Positions 1 through 8,215 of a DNA stretch of 46,513 bases are shown in pieces. The DNA is from Vibrio ostreicida. GTDB taxonomy: Bacteria; Pseudomonadota; Gammaproteobacteria; Enterobacterales; Vibrionaceae. The notes beneath the pieces were generated by a model. That model ran no database searches, was not told where the DNA came from, and saw only the letters and a program-made list of their open reading frames with translations. The DNA is taken from positions 1 to 46,513 of the forward strand of contig NZ_JABEYA020000022.1 in assembly GCF_013074385.2 (NCBI RefSeq). Direction: 5' to 3'. Each line of letters opens with the position of its first letter. Position 1 is the stretch's first letter. The translations under genes and the position numbers were made by a program.

Positions 1-26
1 TGAGCCATGATCAAACTCTTCAATTT
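1..26 (-). rRNA. rrs: 16S rRNA, 5' end only (partial)
   Basis: The reverse complement of the first 26 bases reads AAATTGAAGAGTTTGATCAT and continues GGCTCA, the canonical 5' end of gammaproteobacterial 16S rRNA. The rest of the gene lies beyond the left edge. The leader, boxA and P1 promoter that follow at higher coordinates support a rrn operon read leftward. Confidence 0.97.
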
Positions 27-411
27 AAGATTTTGTTCGGCTCAATGAATACTGACTTCAAAACTTATCGTTACTCGAAAGTAACAAGCAATTTTAAAGC
101 TATTACCATTCCAACAGAATGGTAATGAATTGACTGTGCCAAATAACCGAAGTTATTTGTATTGGTCACTCAGTTCATTGATACCTAAAGTGATTCAATA
201 GAATCATTTTTTGGATTATCATCAACGAGTGCCCACACAGATTGATAGGTTTATATTTTTAAAGAGCAATTTCTAACAACTCGGTCAATAATGCTTCGTT
301 GCTAGGGGTGCGTATCTTACGCTTCCCGATTTAAGAGTCAAGAAGTTTATAAAACTTTCTTCTAACTCTCCCCGACATGCGCTGTGACTTTCGTCTTGCT
401 CCGTGTCGGTG
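27..411 (-). promoter_or_regulatory. rrn operon leader with boxA antiterminator
   Basis: This is the transcribed spacer between the rrn P1 start and the 16S gene. A boxA-like element, TGCTCTTTAAAA on the minus strand, sits at about 257-268, the usual position for Nus-factor antitermination. The rest is leader that would pair with sequence downstream of 16S for RNase III processing. I see no protein gene here. Confidence 0.85.
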
Positions 412-470
412 AGGCGGCATTATAGGGAGGTCACTACGGATGACAAGTGTTTTTTCTAAAAAAAACACCA
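412..470 (-). promoter_or_regulatory. rrn P1 promoter with UP-like tract
   Basis: On the minus strand there is a -35 TTGTCA (441-446), a 16-bp spacer and a perfect -10 TATAAT (419-424). A GC-rich discriminator (GCCGCC) follows, and an A/T-rich UP-like tract lies upstream (about 447-470). The 16-bp spacer plus GC-rich discriminator is typical of stringently controlled rRNA promoters. The start should fall near 412. Confidence 0.9.
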
Positions 471-636
471 AGCGCTCAAAAAGGAAGCAAAAGCCCCAAA
501 ATAGAATAAAATTTCAACATTTGAGTCATGTCACACCAATAGGTTGGAAAAACTGCAGACATGCACGTAAGATCCATGTGTCTACTTTGTTAACAGGTGG
601 GCACTTTTTCCTTAATCTATGTAGTTGTATTCTAAT

Positions 637-1080
637 ATGAGTTCAAATAAATCGATCTTAATGATTATCGCCTTAGCTGTTATTGGTGGAATCATCTTCT
701 CGCAGGTTGCTGTTTCCCCTGCTCTTAGCTTTATCGTTGGTGTTTTTATTTCCACTTTCGTTCTTAAGTTTTCAAACACGACAACAACTGAGTCAGCAAC
801 CAACAATGAACCCGCAACAAAGACCCTTTATGTCGGTAACCTTCCTTACAAGGCAAATGAGTCTCATGTAAAAGACCTTTTTGCCGAGCACGGCGACGTT
901 TTTGCTGTCCGTCTGATGAAAGATAAGCGGACTGGTAAAAGACGTGGTTTTGGTTTTGTCGTGATGGCCGCGACGGATGCCGCTGGTGCAATTGAAGGAC
1001 TTAACGAAAAGGATTACATGCAGCGCACTTTGAAAGTACGCATTGCTAACGATCCAAAATCTCAAGCTGAACTGGACTAA
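637..1080 (+). CDS. Membrane-anchored RRM (RNA-recognition motif) protein
   Basis: A 147-residue protein if translation starts at the ATG at 637; an in-frame TTG at 625 is the alternative, and neither has a strong ribosome binding site. Two hydrophobic segments (about residues 6-24 and 27-44) are followed by a Thr/Asn-rich linker and one RRM (about 60-140). RNP2 reads LYVGNLPY and RNP1 reads RRGFGFVVM, both close to consensus, so RNA binding is well supported. Similar short RRM proteins occur in other bacteria, but their RNA targets are generally unknown. The hydrophobic N-terminus predicts an inner-membrane hairpin with the RRM in the cytoplasm. The gene starts next to the rrn promoter, divergently. 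Its last 35 bases overlap the 3' end of murI on the other strand. Confidence 0.88.
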   Translation: MSSNKSILMIIALAVIGGIIFSQVAVSPALSFIVGVFISTFVLKFSNTTTTESATNNEPATKTLYVGNLPYKANESHVKDLFAEHGDVFAVRLMKDKRTGKRRGFGFVVMAATDAAGAIEGLNEKDYMQRTLKVRIANDPKSQAELD

Positions 1081-1840
1081 ACCCTAGCTTCTTCAGCGCT
1101 TTATTCAACGCTCCTTCTTGGAAAGGGGGAGCCGTTGAATAAATTTCTCGACGGCCTTTGCTGATTGTTCCTTCTGTTACTACTAGCAAGTCTTGCACTC
1201 TGCGTGCGATCGCCTCCCCTGAGTCAACTAAAAGTACCTCTTGACCCAACACCGATTGAATATCTCGTTTTATTAATGGGAAATGAGTACAGCCTAGCAC
1301 CGCGACATCAATGTTATTTCTAATAGGTTCAAGTATTTGTGCTAGTTCTTGTCGGTCAACTGGCTGACCACGAAGCTTTTCTTCCGCAATATCGACTAGT
1401 CGAGTTGAACCAAGTAACTTGACAGGTTTGCTCTGTGAAAAGTCTTTGATAAGTTCGTGCGTATAAGGGCGAGTCACGGTTGCAGGAGTCGCTATCAACC
1501 CTACCGCTTTATTAGCAAGACTTGACGCTGGCTTGATCGCAGGGACAACACCTACGACTGGAATTGATAGCTTTGCTCGTAGAGTCGGTAAAACGATAGT
1601 ACTTGCAGTATTGCAAGCAATGACAACTAAATCGATAGTATGTTGCTCAACTAAACCTGTGATTAAACGCTCTACTCGCATGATAAGCGTGCTATGTTCT
1701 AATTCTCCATATGGATAGGCTTCGTTATCGAATATATAGATATAGTCAGGTTGAGGCAGTTTTGACTGTATTTCTTTATATACAGATAATCCACCGACAC
1801 CAGAATCAAAGATCAGTATTTTTGCTTGTTGCTGGGACAC
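1046..1840 (-). CDS. murI: Glutamate racemase
   Basis: 264 residues, the usual length. The enzyme interconverts L- and D-glutamate in the cytoplasm to supply D-Glu for peptidoglycan. The N-terminal FDSGVGGLSV motif holds the catalytic-region Asp-Ser. The two catalytic cysteines lie in ACNTAST (about residue 75) and LGCTHFPL (about 185). The start codon is GTG (1838-1840) with only a weak purine-rich site upstream. In E. coli murI follows and overlaps btuB; here about 200 bp and a hairpin terminator separate them, so murI probably has its own promoter within 1841-2020, although I see no convincing -35/-10. Its 3' end overlaps the RRM gene tail to tail. Confidence 0.96.
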   Translation of the reverse strand: MSQQQAKILIFDSGVGGLSVYKEIQSKLPQPDYIYIFDNEAYPYGELEHSTLIMRVERLITGLVEQHTIDLVVIACNTASTIVLPTLRAKLSIPVVGVVPAIKPASSLANKAVGLIATPATVTRPYTHELIKDFSQSKPVKLLGSTRLVDIAEEKLRGQPVDRQELAQILEPIRNNIDVAVLGCTHFPLIKRDIQSVLGQEVLLVDSGEAIARRVQDLLVVTEGTISKGRREIYSTAPPFQEGALNKALKKLGFSPVQLEILDR

Positions 1841-2020
1841 TTGATTTGCTCGTTACTTATCGACTCAGCAATGATACTCGCTGCAACTATTTTGGCAATA
1901 TTTGCGCTTTATAACATTGATCAGTGAAAGTCTGCCACTCTAAGTGCGAGTCTCTCGGTGACGAAAACATTGGGGCCTCCCATCAAAGCTTTTGTAAAGA
2001 TGAATACCGACCAATAAGTC

Positions 2021-2042
2021 AAAACCGCCCGAAGGCGGTTTT
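2021..2042 (-). terminator. Rho-independent terminator after btuB
   Basis: A perfect 9-bp stem, AAAACCGCC/GGCGGTTTT, with a CGAA tetraloop ends 2 bp from the btuB stop codon. It would stop btuB transcripts before murI. Confidence 0.85.
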
Positions 2043-2044
2043 AG

Positions 2045-3886
2045 TTAGAATTGATAAGACGCATTTACATAGTAGGCTCGTTCTGGAGCTGGGTAGCCTT
2101 TGGCTGTTTCATAGTTCTCATCCAGTGCATTGCTAATTTTACCGCTCAGCGTGAAATCACGAGAAATAAAGTAAGAAACCGACAGATCAAGCAAGTCGTA
2201 AGCTGGGAGGTAATCGCTTTCAGTTAAATTGACTGCGGGTAAGTCTGGGCGCCGACCTGTGAAAGTGTATACGGCATTAACATTGAAATCACCAAGGTAA
2301 AGATCACCAATCCATTTATAGTTCTCTTTCGCTCTGCGAGCGAGCGGAGTTCCTTCAGAATCTTTATGATCTTTATGTTCCAAAACCAAAGTGTGATGCA
2401 ACGGCCCAGTATTGAACTGAACATCAAGCTCCGCACCTTTGATGCGCGCATCTACATTAAGGGTTTTTCCGCCAAAAACCTCAGAAGGGTCAACGTACCA
2501 AAAGTTTAGGTTTTTAATTTCATTATCATACAATGATAAGTTCCATTGAAAGAACATATAGTCACCTGATAGGCCCAACTCAAGGTTTTTAGACTCTTCA
2601 GGCTTGAGATCCGGTGACGTCAGCAAGGCAGAATATGTTGGAGCTTTGAACGCCGTACCATAGCTAATTCGAGCACGATGGCTATCATTGATTTGGTAAC
2701 CTGCGGATGTGGACCACGTCGTATAGTGTTCATATTTATCATGTTGGTCATAACGAGCGTTACCTTGAAGCGTTAGCGCTTGATACTGATATGAAGCACT
2801 TGCAAATGCTCCTCTATTGGAACGGCTTTCTCCTGCAAGCGCGTTTGGGCTTCCATAACTTGTCGCATGGTCATCTAGGGACTCGTGTCGCCAGTCGACA
2901 CCAGCTCCTAACTCAACCTCTTGCGTGACCTGATACATATTTGCCCACTGCACGTTAACCATGTCCGTTGTTGCGTGAGTCGAGGCGTTATCCCTACCTT
3001 CATCCTGTGTATAATTTCTGGACTTAACCGACTGGTAGCTACCTTGCAGCAAGGTTTTCCAACTTCCTCGGGCATGGTCTAGCTGAGCGGAGACCGTGCT
3101 TTTCTCACTTTCACCAATATTCTTCTTATTGCTGACATCATATTCTGCTTGATTCTCAAACCAACGAGCAGAAAGGTACCCTTGAGTCTCTTGAGAGAAG
3201 TCATGTGCGTAGCTAGCAAATATATTCTTTGCTTCTGAGCCGTGCTTGTCTTGACTGTTGACGTTCGTTGGATGAACGTTATACCCGTCGATTGTGTCAA
3301 AGCCACCAGCCAATTGTAGGTAACCTTTGTCACCAGTGTCCGCTTTAGCGACAAAGCTCGCTTCCTTATGCCCTAAACTACCAGTACCCAACGAGATTTG
3401 CTTACGTTCATCACCTCGTTCAGAGCGAGTAATAATATTGATTACGCCGCCAATCGCATCTGAACCATATTGAACCGCGGCTGGGCCGCGGATAACTTCA
3501 ATACGCTCTATAAGACCAATGGGGAACTGGGAAATGGGCACTCCAGTACCCACTGAAGAGCTCACACGAACACCGTCGACTAATGCCAAAGTATGGCTAC
3601 TATTGGTTCCACGTATGAGAATGGAAGTACTTTGACCACGGCCACCATTACTCGTGACTTCCACACCCGGCACTCGCAACAGTGCCTCAGCCACAGATTT
3701 TGCTTGGATGGTTTCAATGTCTTCACGAGTGACCACGCTAATGGCAGAAAGCACGGAAGATTCTGATTGCTCAAACCGGTTCGCTGTCACGATCATTGTT
3801 TCATCTGTAGAAACTTGTTGAGCATAGGTAAGAGAGACATGAGTAAGCAGCGACGCCACAGATGTCGCTAATATACATCGGTTCAT
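2045..3886 (-). CDS. btuB: TonB-dependent vitamin B12 receptor
   Basis: A 613-residue outer-membrane receptor for cobalamin. I chose the ATG at 3886, not the upstream in-frame one, because an AGGAT ribosome binding site precedes it and it begins a normal signal peptide ending near TYAQ. The mature N-terminus has a TonB box (ETMIVTA). The plug domain follows, with VVTREDIE, RVPGVEV, ILIRGTNSSHTLALVDGVR and YGSDAIGGVINI. The rest is a 22-strand-type barrel ending in an aromatic residue (SYQF). An upstream cobalamin riboswitch confirms the substrate. trmA is divergent, as in E. coli. Confidence 0.96.
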   Translation of the reverse strand: MNRCILATSVASLLTHVSLTYAQQVSTDETMIVTANRFEQSESSVLSAISVVTREDIETIQAKSVAEALLRVPGVEVTSNGGRGQSTSILIRGTNSSHTLALVDGVRVSSSVGTGVPISQFPIGLIERIEVIRGPAAVQYGSDAIGGVINIITRSERGDERKQISLGTGSLGHKEASFVAKADTGDKGYLQLAGGFDTIDGYNVHPTNVNSQDKHGSEAKNIFASYAHDFSQETQGYLSARWFENQAEYDVSNKKNIGESEKSTVSAQLDHARGSWKTLLQGSYQSVKSRNYTQDEGRDNASTHATTDMVNVQWANMYQVTQEVELGAGVDWRHESLDDHATSYGSPNALAGESRSNRGAFASASYQYQALTLQGNARYDQHDKYEHYTTWSTSAGYQINDSHRARISYGTAFKAPTYSALLTSPDLKPEESKNLELGLSGDYMFFQWNLSLYDNEIKNLNFWYVDPSEVFGGKTLNVDARIKGAELDVQFNTGPLHHTLVLEHKDHKDSEGTPLARRAKENYKWIGDLYLGDFNVNAVYTFTGRRPDLPAVNLTESDYLPAYDLLDLSVSYFISRDFTLSGKISNALDENYETAKGYPAPERAYYVNASYQF

Positions 3887-3950
3887 TATTATAATCCTAA
3901 ATCGCGTAAGTCCTGACCAAACCACAAGAAGATGACCCCCTATAATTTGG

Positions 3951-4130
3951 CTGCTGGCAGGTATTCGGACTCAAGAGCATAATACGTCACCTACTCACCC
4001 GACTTCCCATCTCGCAATTGATCTAGTGTCTACTGGGTTTTCGTTCTCTGTTACCGCTGCGCGTCAGTTCTGGATTTACACCAGATTCCCTTTCAGCCAT
4101 CTATACTTCTAGATAGCACCAGCTGGCTGA
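3951..4130 (-). promoter_or_regulatory. Cobalamin (AdoCbl) riboswitch of btuB
   Basis: On the minus strand this leader carries the class I cobalamin riboswitch core: GGGAATCTGGTGTAAATCC, then ACTGACGCGCAGCGGTAAC, and at its 3' end the B12-box-like GTCCGAATACCTGCC. A peripheral hairpin CAGCCA...TGGCTG lies at the 5' side. It ends about 65 nt before the btuB start. Known family behaviour is repression of btuB when adenosylcobalamin is plentiful. No T-tract terminator is evident after the aptamer, so translational control through the AGGAT site is more likely (inference). Confidence 0.93.
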
Positions 4131-4249
4131 AGATGTTATTAAGCAATACATAATTTGTCCAGCCAAACTTTTTTCTCTATGGGGCAAGGTGTTTATTTAT
4201 AACGATATCGGCAACATCTTTGCCTTCGAGTATCCACAAAACTGGACAT

Positions 4250-4277
4250 AGCGCAGATATTGAATAAAATCTGCGCT
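4250..4277. promoter_or_regulatory. Perfect 9-bp inverted repeat upstream of trmA
   Basis: AGCGCAGAT (4250-4258) and ATCTGCGCT (4269-4277) flank a 10-bp AT-rich spacer, ending 37 bp before the trmA ATG. It could be an operator or a 5'-UTR hairpin; there is no T-tract after it. The remaining sequence between the riboswitch and this repeat (4131-4249) shows nothing I can name. Confidence 0.4.
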
Positions 4278-4314
4278 CTTAAAACAAATCTATTGTCACC
4301 CAAAGGTATAAATC

Positions 4315-5427
4315 ATGGCGACTCTTGAAGTAAGTCCACAGCACTATCAGGATCAACTTGCGGAAAAGATCCAACGTCTTAACAAGATGTTCAGTTCCTA
4401 TAATGTCCCAGATCTGGAAGTGTTTGAGTCACCGGAGCAGCACTACCGAATGCGTACAGAATTTCGAGTTTGGCATGAAGGGGATGATCTCTACTATGTG
4501 ATGTTCAATCAGGAAACGCGTGAAAAGTATCGTGTCGATCAGTTTCCCGCCGCCAGCCGCTTAATTAACGATATTATGCCGCGGCTATTGGAGGCGATTA
4601 AAGACAATGAATCATTGCGTCGTAAACTCTTTCAGGTCGATTTTCTGTCCACATTAAGTGGAGAGATTTTGGTTTCACTTCTTTACCATCGCCAACTTGA
4701 TGAACAGTGGACTGAGCATGCAAAAGCCCTTAAGCAGGACCTGAATGATGCAGGTTTTAACTTAAATCTGATTGGGCGGGCTCGTAAAATGAAGGTGGTT
4801 TTAGACCGTGAGTACGTGATCGAAAAGCTGAACGTCAGTGGCCGCTGTTTTACCTACCAACAAGTTGAGAACAGCTTCACTCAGCCCAATGGTAAAGTCG
4901 CTGAGAAAATGCTTGAATGGGCCGTAGATTGCACTCAACACAGTCAAGGTGATTTACTTGAACTCTACTGTGGTAATGGTAACTTTTCTCTCGCATTGGC
5001 TCAAAACTTTAACCGTGTTCTAGCCACAGAGCTCGCTAAGCCTTCCGTTGAGTCGGCGCAGTACAACATCAAAATCAATGACATTGATAACGTCCAGATC
5101 ATTCGTTTGTCCGCTGAAGAATTTACTCAGGCAATTGAAGGAAAGCGTGAATTCCGGCGCTTAAAAGACGCGGGCGTCGATTTGAAGAGCTACAACTGCA
5201 ACACTATTTTTGTCGATCCACCACGGGCAGGAATGGACGCAGATACATGTAAGATGGTGCAGGGGTACGAACGTATTATTTATATCTCATGTAACCCAGA
5301 CACGCTAAAAGACAACCTCGACACTTTATGTAAAACACATAAAGTCACACGCTTTGCGTTATTCGACCAGTTTCCGTACACACACCATATGGAGGCAGGT
5401 ATACTGCTTGAACGTCAGGTTCTGTGA
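4315..5427 (+). CDS. trmA: tRNA (uracil-5-)-methyltransferase, m5U54
   Basis: 370 residues, close to the 366 of E. coli TrmA. It uses SAM to methylate U54 in the T-loop of tRNA, making ribothymidine. The SAM-binding motif is LLELYCGNGNFSLALA (about 215-230). FVDPPRAGMD (about 300) is motif IV, and the catalytic Cys is in YISCNPDTL (about 325). The terminal QFPYTHHMEAGILL is characteristic and includes the general-base Glu. The ATG at 4315 follows an AAAGG site. The gene is divergent from btuB and convergent with yijD, the enterobacterial arrangement. Confidence 0.97.
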   Translation: MATLEVSPQHYQDQLAEKIQRLNKMFSSYNVPDLEVFESPEQHYRMRTEFRVWHEGDDLYYVMFNQETREKYRVDQFPAASRLINDIMPRLLEAIKDNESLRRKLFQVDFLSTLSGEILVSLLYHRQLDEQWTEHAKALKQDLNDAGFNLNLIGRARKMKVVLDREYVIEKLNVSGRCFTYQQVENSFTQPNGKVAEKMLEWAVDCTQHSQGDLLELYCGNGNFSLALAQNFNRVLATELAKPSVESAQYNIKINDIDNVQIIRLSAEEFTQAIEGKREFRRLKDAGVDLKSYNCNTIFVDPPRAGMDADTCKMVQGYERIIYISCNPDTLKDNLDTLCKTHKVTRFALFDQFPYTHHMEAGILLERQVL

Positions 5428-5433
5428 TCATAT

Positions 5434-5469
5434 CCATTCAAAACGAGCCTTCGTGCTCGTTTTGAATGG
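5434..5469. terminator. Bidirectional terminator between trmA and yijD
   Basis: A perfect 15-bp stem with a 6-nt loop (CCATTCAAAACGAGC and its complement) contains A- and T-runs on both sides. It sits between convergent genes and can serve both. Confidence 0.85.
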
Positions 5470-5474
5470 TCTCT

Positions 5475-5855
5475 TTACTCTCCCCTAGCGGAGCGATTGA
5501 TAAAACCGAGCTTTTTTCCCACCCAGAGCAGTAAAAGCAGTGACACAACGATAGCAAAGAAATTTGACCCTGCATCAGGATACTGCGCTTTAATAAACGC
5601 TGAGTGGCCAAATGCTCCAACAAAGAAACATGCCAAACCTAACAATGGAATGTCTTCTGAAACGGGATTACGTAAATATTCTTGATACAAAGCCTGAACG
5701 GAGAGCACAAGCGCAATTAATGGAAAGATAGAAAAAGGCACGTCGGCCATGGTCAGCCAAGACAATAAAGCATCACCACACATGCCAGCGATGAGGGCCA
5801 ACACTAGCGTTTTTTTATCAGAACCACATTTCACTTGGTTTCCTTCATTTGACAT
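5475..5855 (-). CDS. yijD: YijD-family inner-membrane protein (DUF1422)
   Basis: A 126-residue hydrophobic protein with about four predicted transmembrane segments. It is recognised from its sequence and from the conserved fabR-yijD gene pair. No biochemical function is established for the family. Its ATG shares one base with the fabR stop (TAATG), so the two are translationally coupled and co-transcribed. The association with a regulator of unsaturated fatty-acid synthesis hints at a membrane-related role, but that is inference. Confidence 0.9.
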   Translation of the reverse strand: MSNEGNQVKCGSDKKTLVLALIAGMCGDALLSWLTMADVPFSIFPLIALVLSVQALYQEYLRNPVSEDIPLLGLACFFVGAFGHSAFIKAQYPDAGSNFFAIVVSLLLLLWVGKKLGFINRSARGE

Positions 5856-6487
5856 TAATCTATCCTACCCTTTATTCGTTTACGTTCGCGCTCTTTACGA
5901 TACCAAAACGCCCCTTTCGCAATCATGCGCAATTGCATAATCAACCTTTCTGCCAACTCATCTCGCTCGCATCGATTAAGATCAAGGGCTTCCGCACCAG
6001 AGCTGAAGACCAATGTCACCGATGCTTCTGCTTGTGTATATGCTTCGTCGCGCGTCATCCCTGCACCGGTCAGATATTCAGTAAGCTCGGCAGAAAAATG
6101 CTGAATTTCTCTTGCAACCGCGGTTCGAAACTCAAAAGAAGTCCCTGACCGCTCGCGTAACAAAAGTCTGAAAACATTGGGGCTACTTTCAATAAACTCC
6201 ATAAATGTTTCAACTGAAGTTCGTATTACACTGCCTTCTTTGACAATCCTCTGTCGGGCTTGGCGCATTAACTGACGAAGTAACAAGCCTCCTTCATCGA
6301 CCATGGTCAAGCCCAATTCATCCATATCCTTGAAGTGTCGATAGAAGGACGTAGGCGCAATGCCCGCCTCCCGAGCAACTTCCCTCAAACTTAAGTTGGA
6401 GAAGCTTCGATCAGCACTAAGCTGGCTAAACGCAGCATCAATCAATGAACGACGCGTCTTTTCTTTCTGCTGTGCTCGAATTCCCAT
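5855..6487 (-). CDS. fabR: TetR-family repressor of unsaturated fatty acid synthesis
   Basis: A TetR-type DNA-binding protein of 210 residues when started at MGIRAQQKEKTRRS, which matches the E. coli FabR start. An in-frame ATG at 6514 would add nine residues, and neither start has a strong binding site. The N-terminal helix-turn-helix (LREVAREAGIAPTSFYRHF, about 35-55) is nearly identical to that of FabR, and MRQARQRI and RLLLRERSGTS are also conserved. FabR senses acyl-thioesters and represses fabA/fabB. It is divergent from sthA, as in E. coli. The 269-bp space to sthA should hold both promoters. Confidence 0.95.
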   Translation of the reverse strand: MGIRAQQKEKTRRSLIDAAFSQLSADRSFSNLSLREVAREAGIAPTSFYRHFKDMDELGLTMVDEGGLLLRQLMRQARQRIVKEGSVIRTSVETFMEFIESSPNVFRLLLRERSGTSFEFRTAVAREIQHFSAELTEYLTGAGMTRDEAYTQAEASVTLVFSSGAEALDLNRCERDELAERLIMQLRMIAKGAFWYRKERERKRIKGRID

Positions 6488-6756
6488 CAATCTTATCTGC
6501 TTTTTCTCATTCATTAGAGGTTAATATACAACGATTATCTTAGCGAGATAACCCAAAATCATCATGTTTAACCGAGGGGTGACATTTGAGCAAGTTTAGA
6601 GCACTTTTTCAGCCGTAACCAACCGTGTCACCGCGGATAATAAAAGGCTTTGTGCGTGATCCCTTCCACTCTCTCATCCACCACCAGTGCACCAAGACCA
6701 GAAATCAGTTAAAATCACGCTAACGCAATGTAAAAAAATATAACAAAGGAAAAGTT

Positions 6757-8157
6757 ATGGCGGAAAGCAACCACTTTGATGTAATCGTTATCGGCAGTGG
6801 CCCGGGTGGAGAGGGGGCTGCAATGGGATTAACCAAAGCGGGTCTTAATGTCGCCATAGTGGAGAAAGAAAGCAGTGTGGGAGGAGGCTGTACACATTGG
6901 GGAACCATTCCTTCCAAAGCCCTAAGACACGCGGTGAGTCGTATTATCGAGTTCAACAATAACCCTCTGTTTTGCCACAACAATACCAGCTTACACTCTA
7001 CATTTTCCAATATTCTAGGGCACGCTAAATCTGTCATTGATAAGCAAACCCGGTTGAGACAAGGGTTTTATGATCGTAACCAATGTACTTTAGTTTTTGG
7101 CGTCGCACGCTTTACCAGTACCAATAGTATCTCTGTCACACTCGCTGATGGGACAGAAGAAGCGTACAGTGCGGATCGCTTCGTTATTGCCACGGGTTCT
7201 CGGCCTTATCAACCGAACGATGTCGATTTTATGCATGATCGAATCTACGACAGTGATTCGATTCTTAGCCTTGAGCACGACCCTCGACACATCATCATTT
7301 ACGGTGCTGGTGTCATTGGCTGTGAATACGCCTCTATTTTTAGAGGGTTAGGAGTCAAAACCGACTTGATCAACACTCGTGACCGCCTCTTATCCTTTTT
7401 GGACAACGAAGTCTCTGATGCGTTGTCATATCATTTTTGGAACAGTGGCGTAGTGATCCGCAACGACGAGACCTACCAAAAAATTGAAGGCACTAGTGAC
7501 GGAGTCATTATTCACCTAGAGTCGGGAAAAAAAATGCGAGCAGACTGCTTGCTCTACGCCAACGGACGTACGGGAAATACTGATAAGCTCAACTTGCCCG
7601 CTGTAGGTTTAAACGCTGACTCACGCGGGCAACTTACTGTGGACAACAACTATCAAACAGATATAGCGCACGTCTACGCCGTGGGTGATGTGATTGGTTA
7701 CCCAAGCCTAGCCAGCGCAGCCTACGATCAGGGACGCTTTGTTGCTCAAGCAATCCTGAAAGGTCAAGCTGATGGCAATCTGATTGATGACATCCCTACG
7801 GGGATTTATACCATCCCTGAGATTAGCTCAGTGGGTAAAACCGAACAAGAGCTGACCGCATCAAAAATTCCATACGAAGTCGGCCGTGCCTCATTCAAAC
7901 ACCTAGCTCGGGCACAGATAGCGGGCAAAGATACTGGTAGCCTGAAAATTCTCTTCCATCGAGAGACCAAAGAGATATTAGGGATTCATTGCTTTGGCGA
8001 ACGAGCGGCAGAAATCATCCACATTGGCCAAGCCATTATGGAACAAAAAGGGGAGGCTAATACGATTGAGTATTTCGTTAATACGACGTTCAACTACCCA
8101 ACCATGGCCGAAGCTTACCGAGTAGCCGCATTAAATGGTTTAAATCGTTTATTCTAA
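6757..8157 (+). CDS. sthA: Soluble pyridine nucleotide transhydrogenase
   Basis: 466 residues, exactly the E. coli length. This cytoplasmic flavoprotein transfers hydride from NADPH to NAD+. The N-terminal FAD site is IGSGPGGEGAAMGLTKAG. The region equivalent to the redox disulfide reads GGGCTHWGTIPSKALRH, in which only one cysteine remains, the hallmark separating SthA from lipoamide dehydrogenases. The NAD(P) site is GAGVIGCEYASIFRGLG (about 180-200), and the second FAD motif is VYAVGDVIGYP (about 305). The C-terminal dimerisation domain ends with TFNYPTMAEAYRVAALNGLNRLF. An AAGGA site precedes the ATG. Confidence 0.97.
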   Translation: MAESNHFDVIVIGSGPGGEGAAMGLTKAGLNVAIVEKESSVGGGCTHWGTIPSKALRHAVSRIIEFNNNPLFCHNNTSLHSTFSNILGHAKSVIDKQTRLRQGFYDRNQCTLVFGVARFTSTNSISVTLADGTEEAYSADRFVIATGSRPYQPNDVDFMHDRIYDSDSILSLEHDPRHIIIYGAGVIGCEYASIFRGLGVKTDLINTRDRLLSFLDNEVSDALSYHFWNSGVVIRNDETYQKIEGTSDGVIIHLESGKKMRADCLLYANGRTGNTDKLNLPAVGLNADSRGQLTVDNNYQTDIAHVYAVGDVIGYPSLASAAYDQGRFVAQAILKGQADGNLIDDIPTGIYTIPEISSVGKTEQELTASKIPYEVGRASFKHLARAQIAGKDTGSLKILFHRETKEILGIHCFGERAAEIIHIGQAIMEQKGEANTIEYFVNTTFNYPTMAEAYRVAALNGLNRLF

Positions 8158-8163
8158 AGACTA

Positions 8164-8190
8164 TCAAGCCGTCGTTTCACGTCGGCTTGA
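8164..8190 (+). terminator. Candidate terminator after sthA
   Basis: An 8-bp inverted repeat TCAAGCCG/CGGCTTGA with an 11-nt spacer lies between convergent sthA and the methyltransferase gene. It lacks a clear T-run, so the terminator call is tentative. Confidence 0.4.
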
Positions 8191-8215
8191 GCACCCCTAG
8201 TGATGCAAACAACGA

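Noticed and set aside
440..640. 66-residue plus-strand ORF starting in the rrn promoter
   Set aside because: It begins within the P1 -35 region, has basic low-complexity composition and no ribosome binding site. It is chance reading of promoter DNA.
1924..2136. 70-residue plus-strand ORF in the murI-btuB gap
   Set aside because: It crosses the btuB terminator and 3' end, and its composition is that of antisense shadow.
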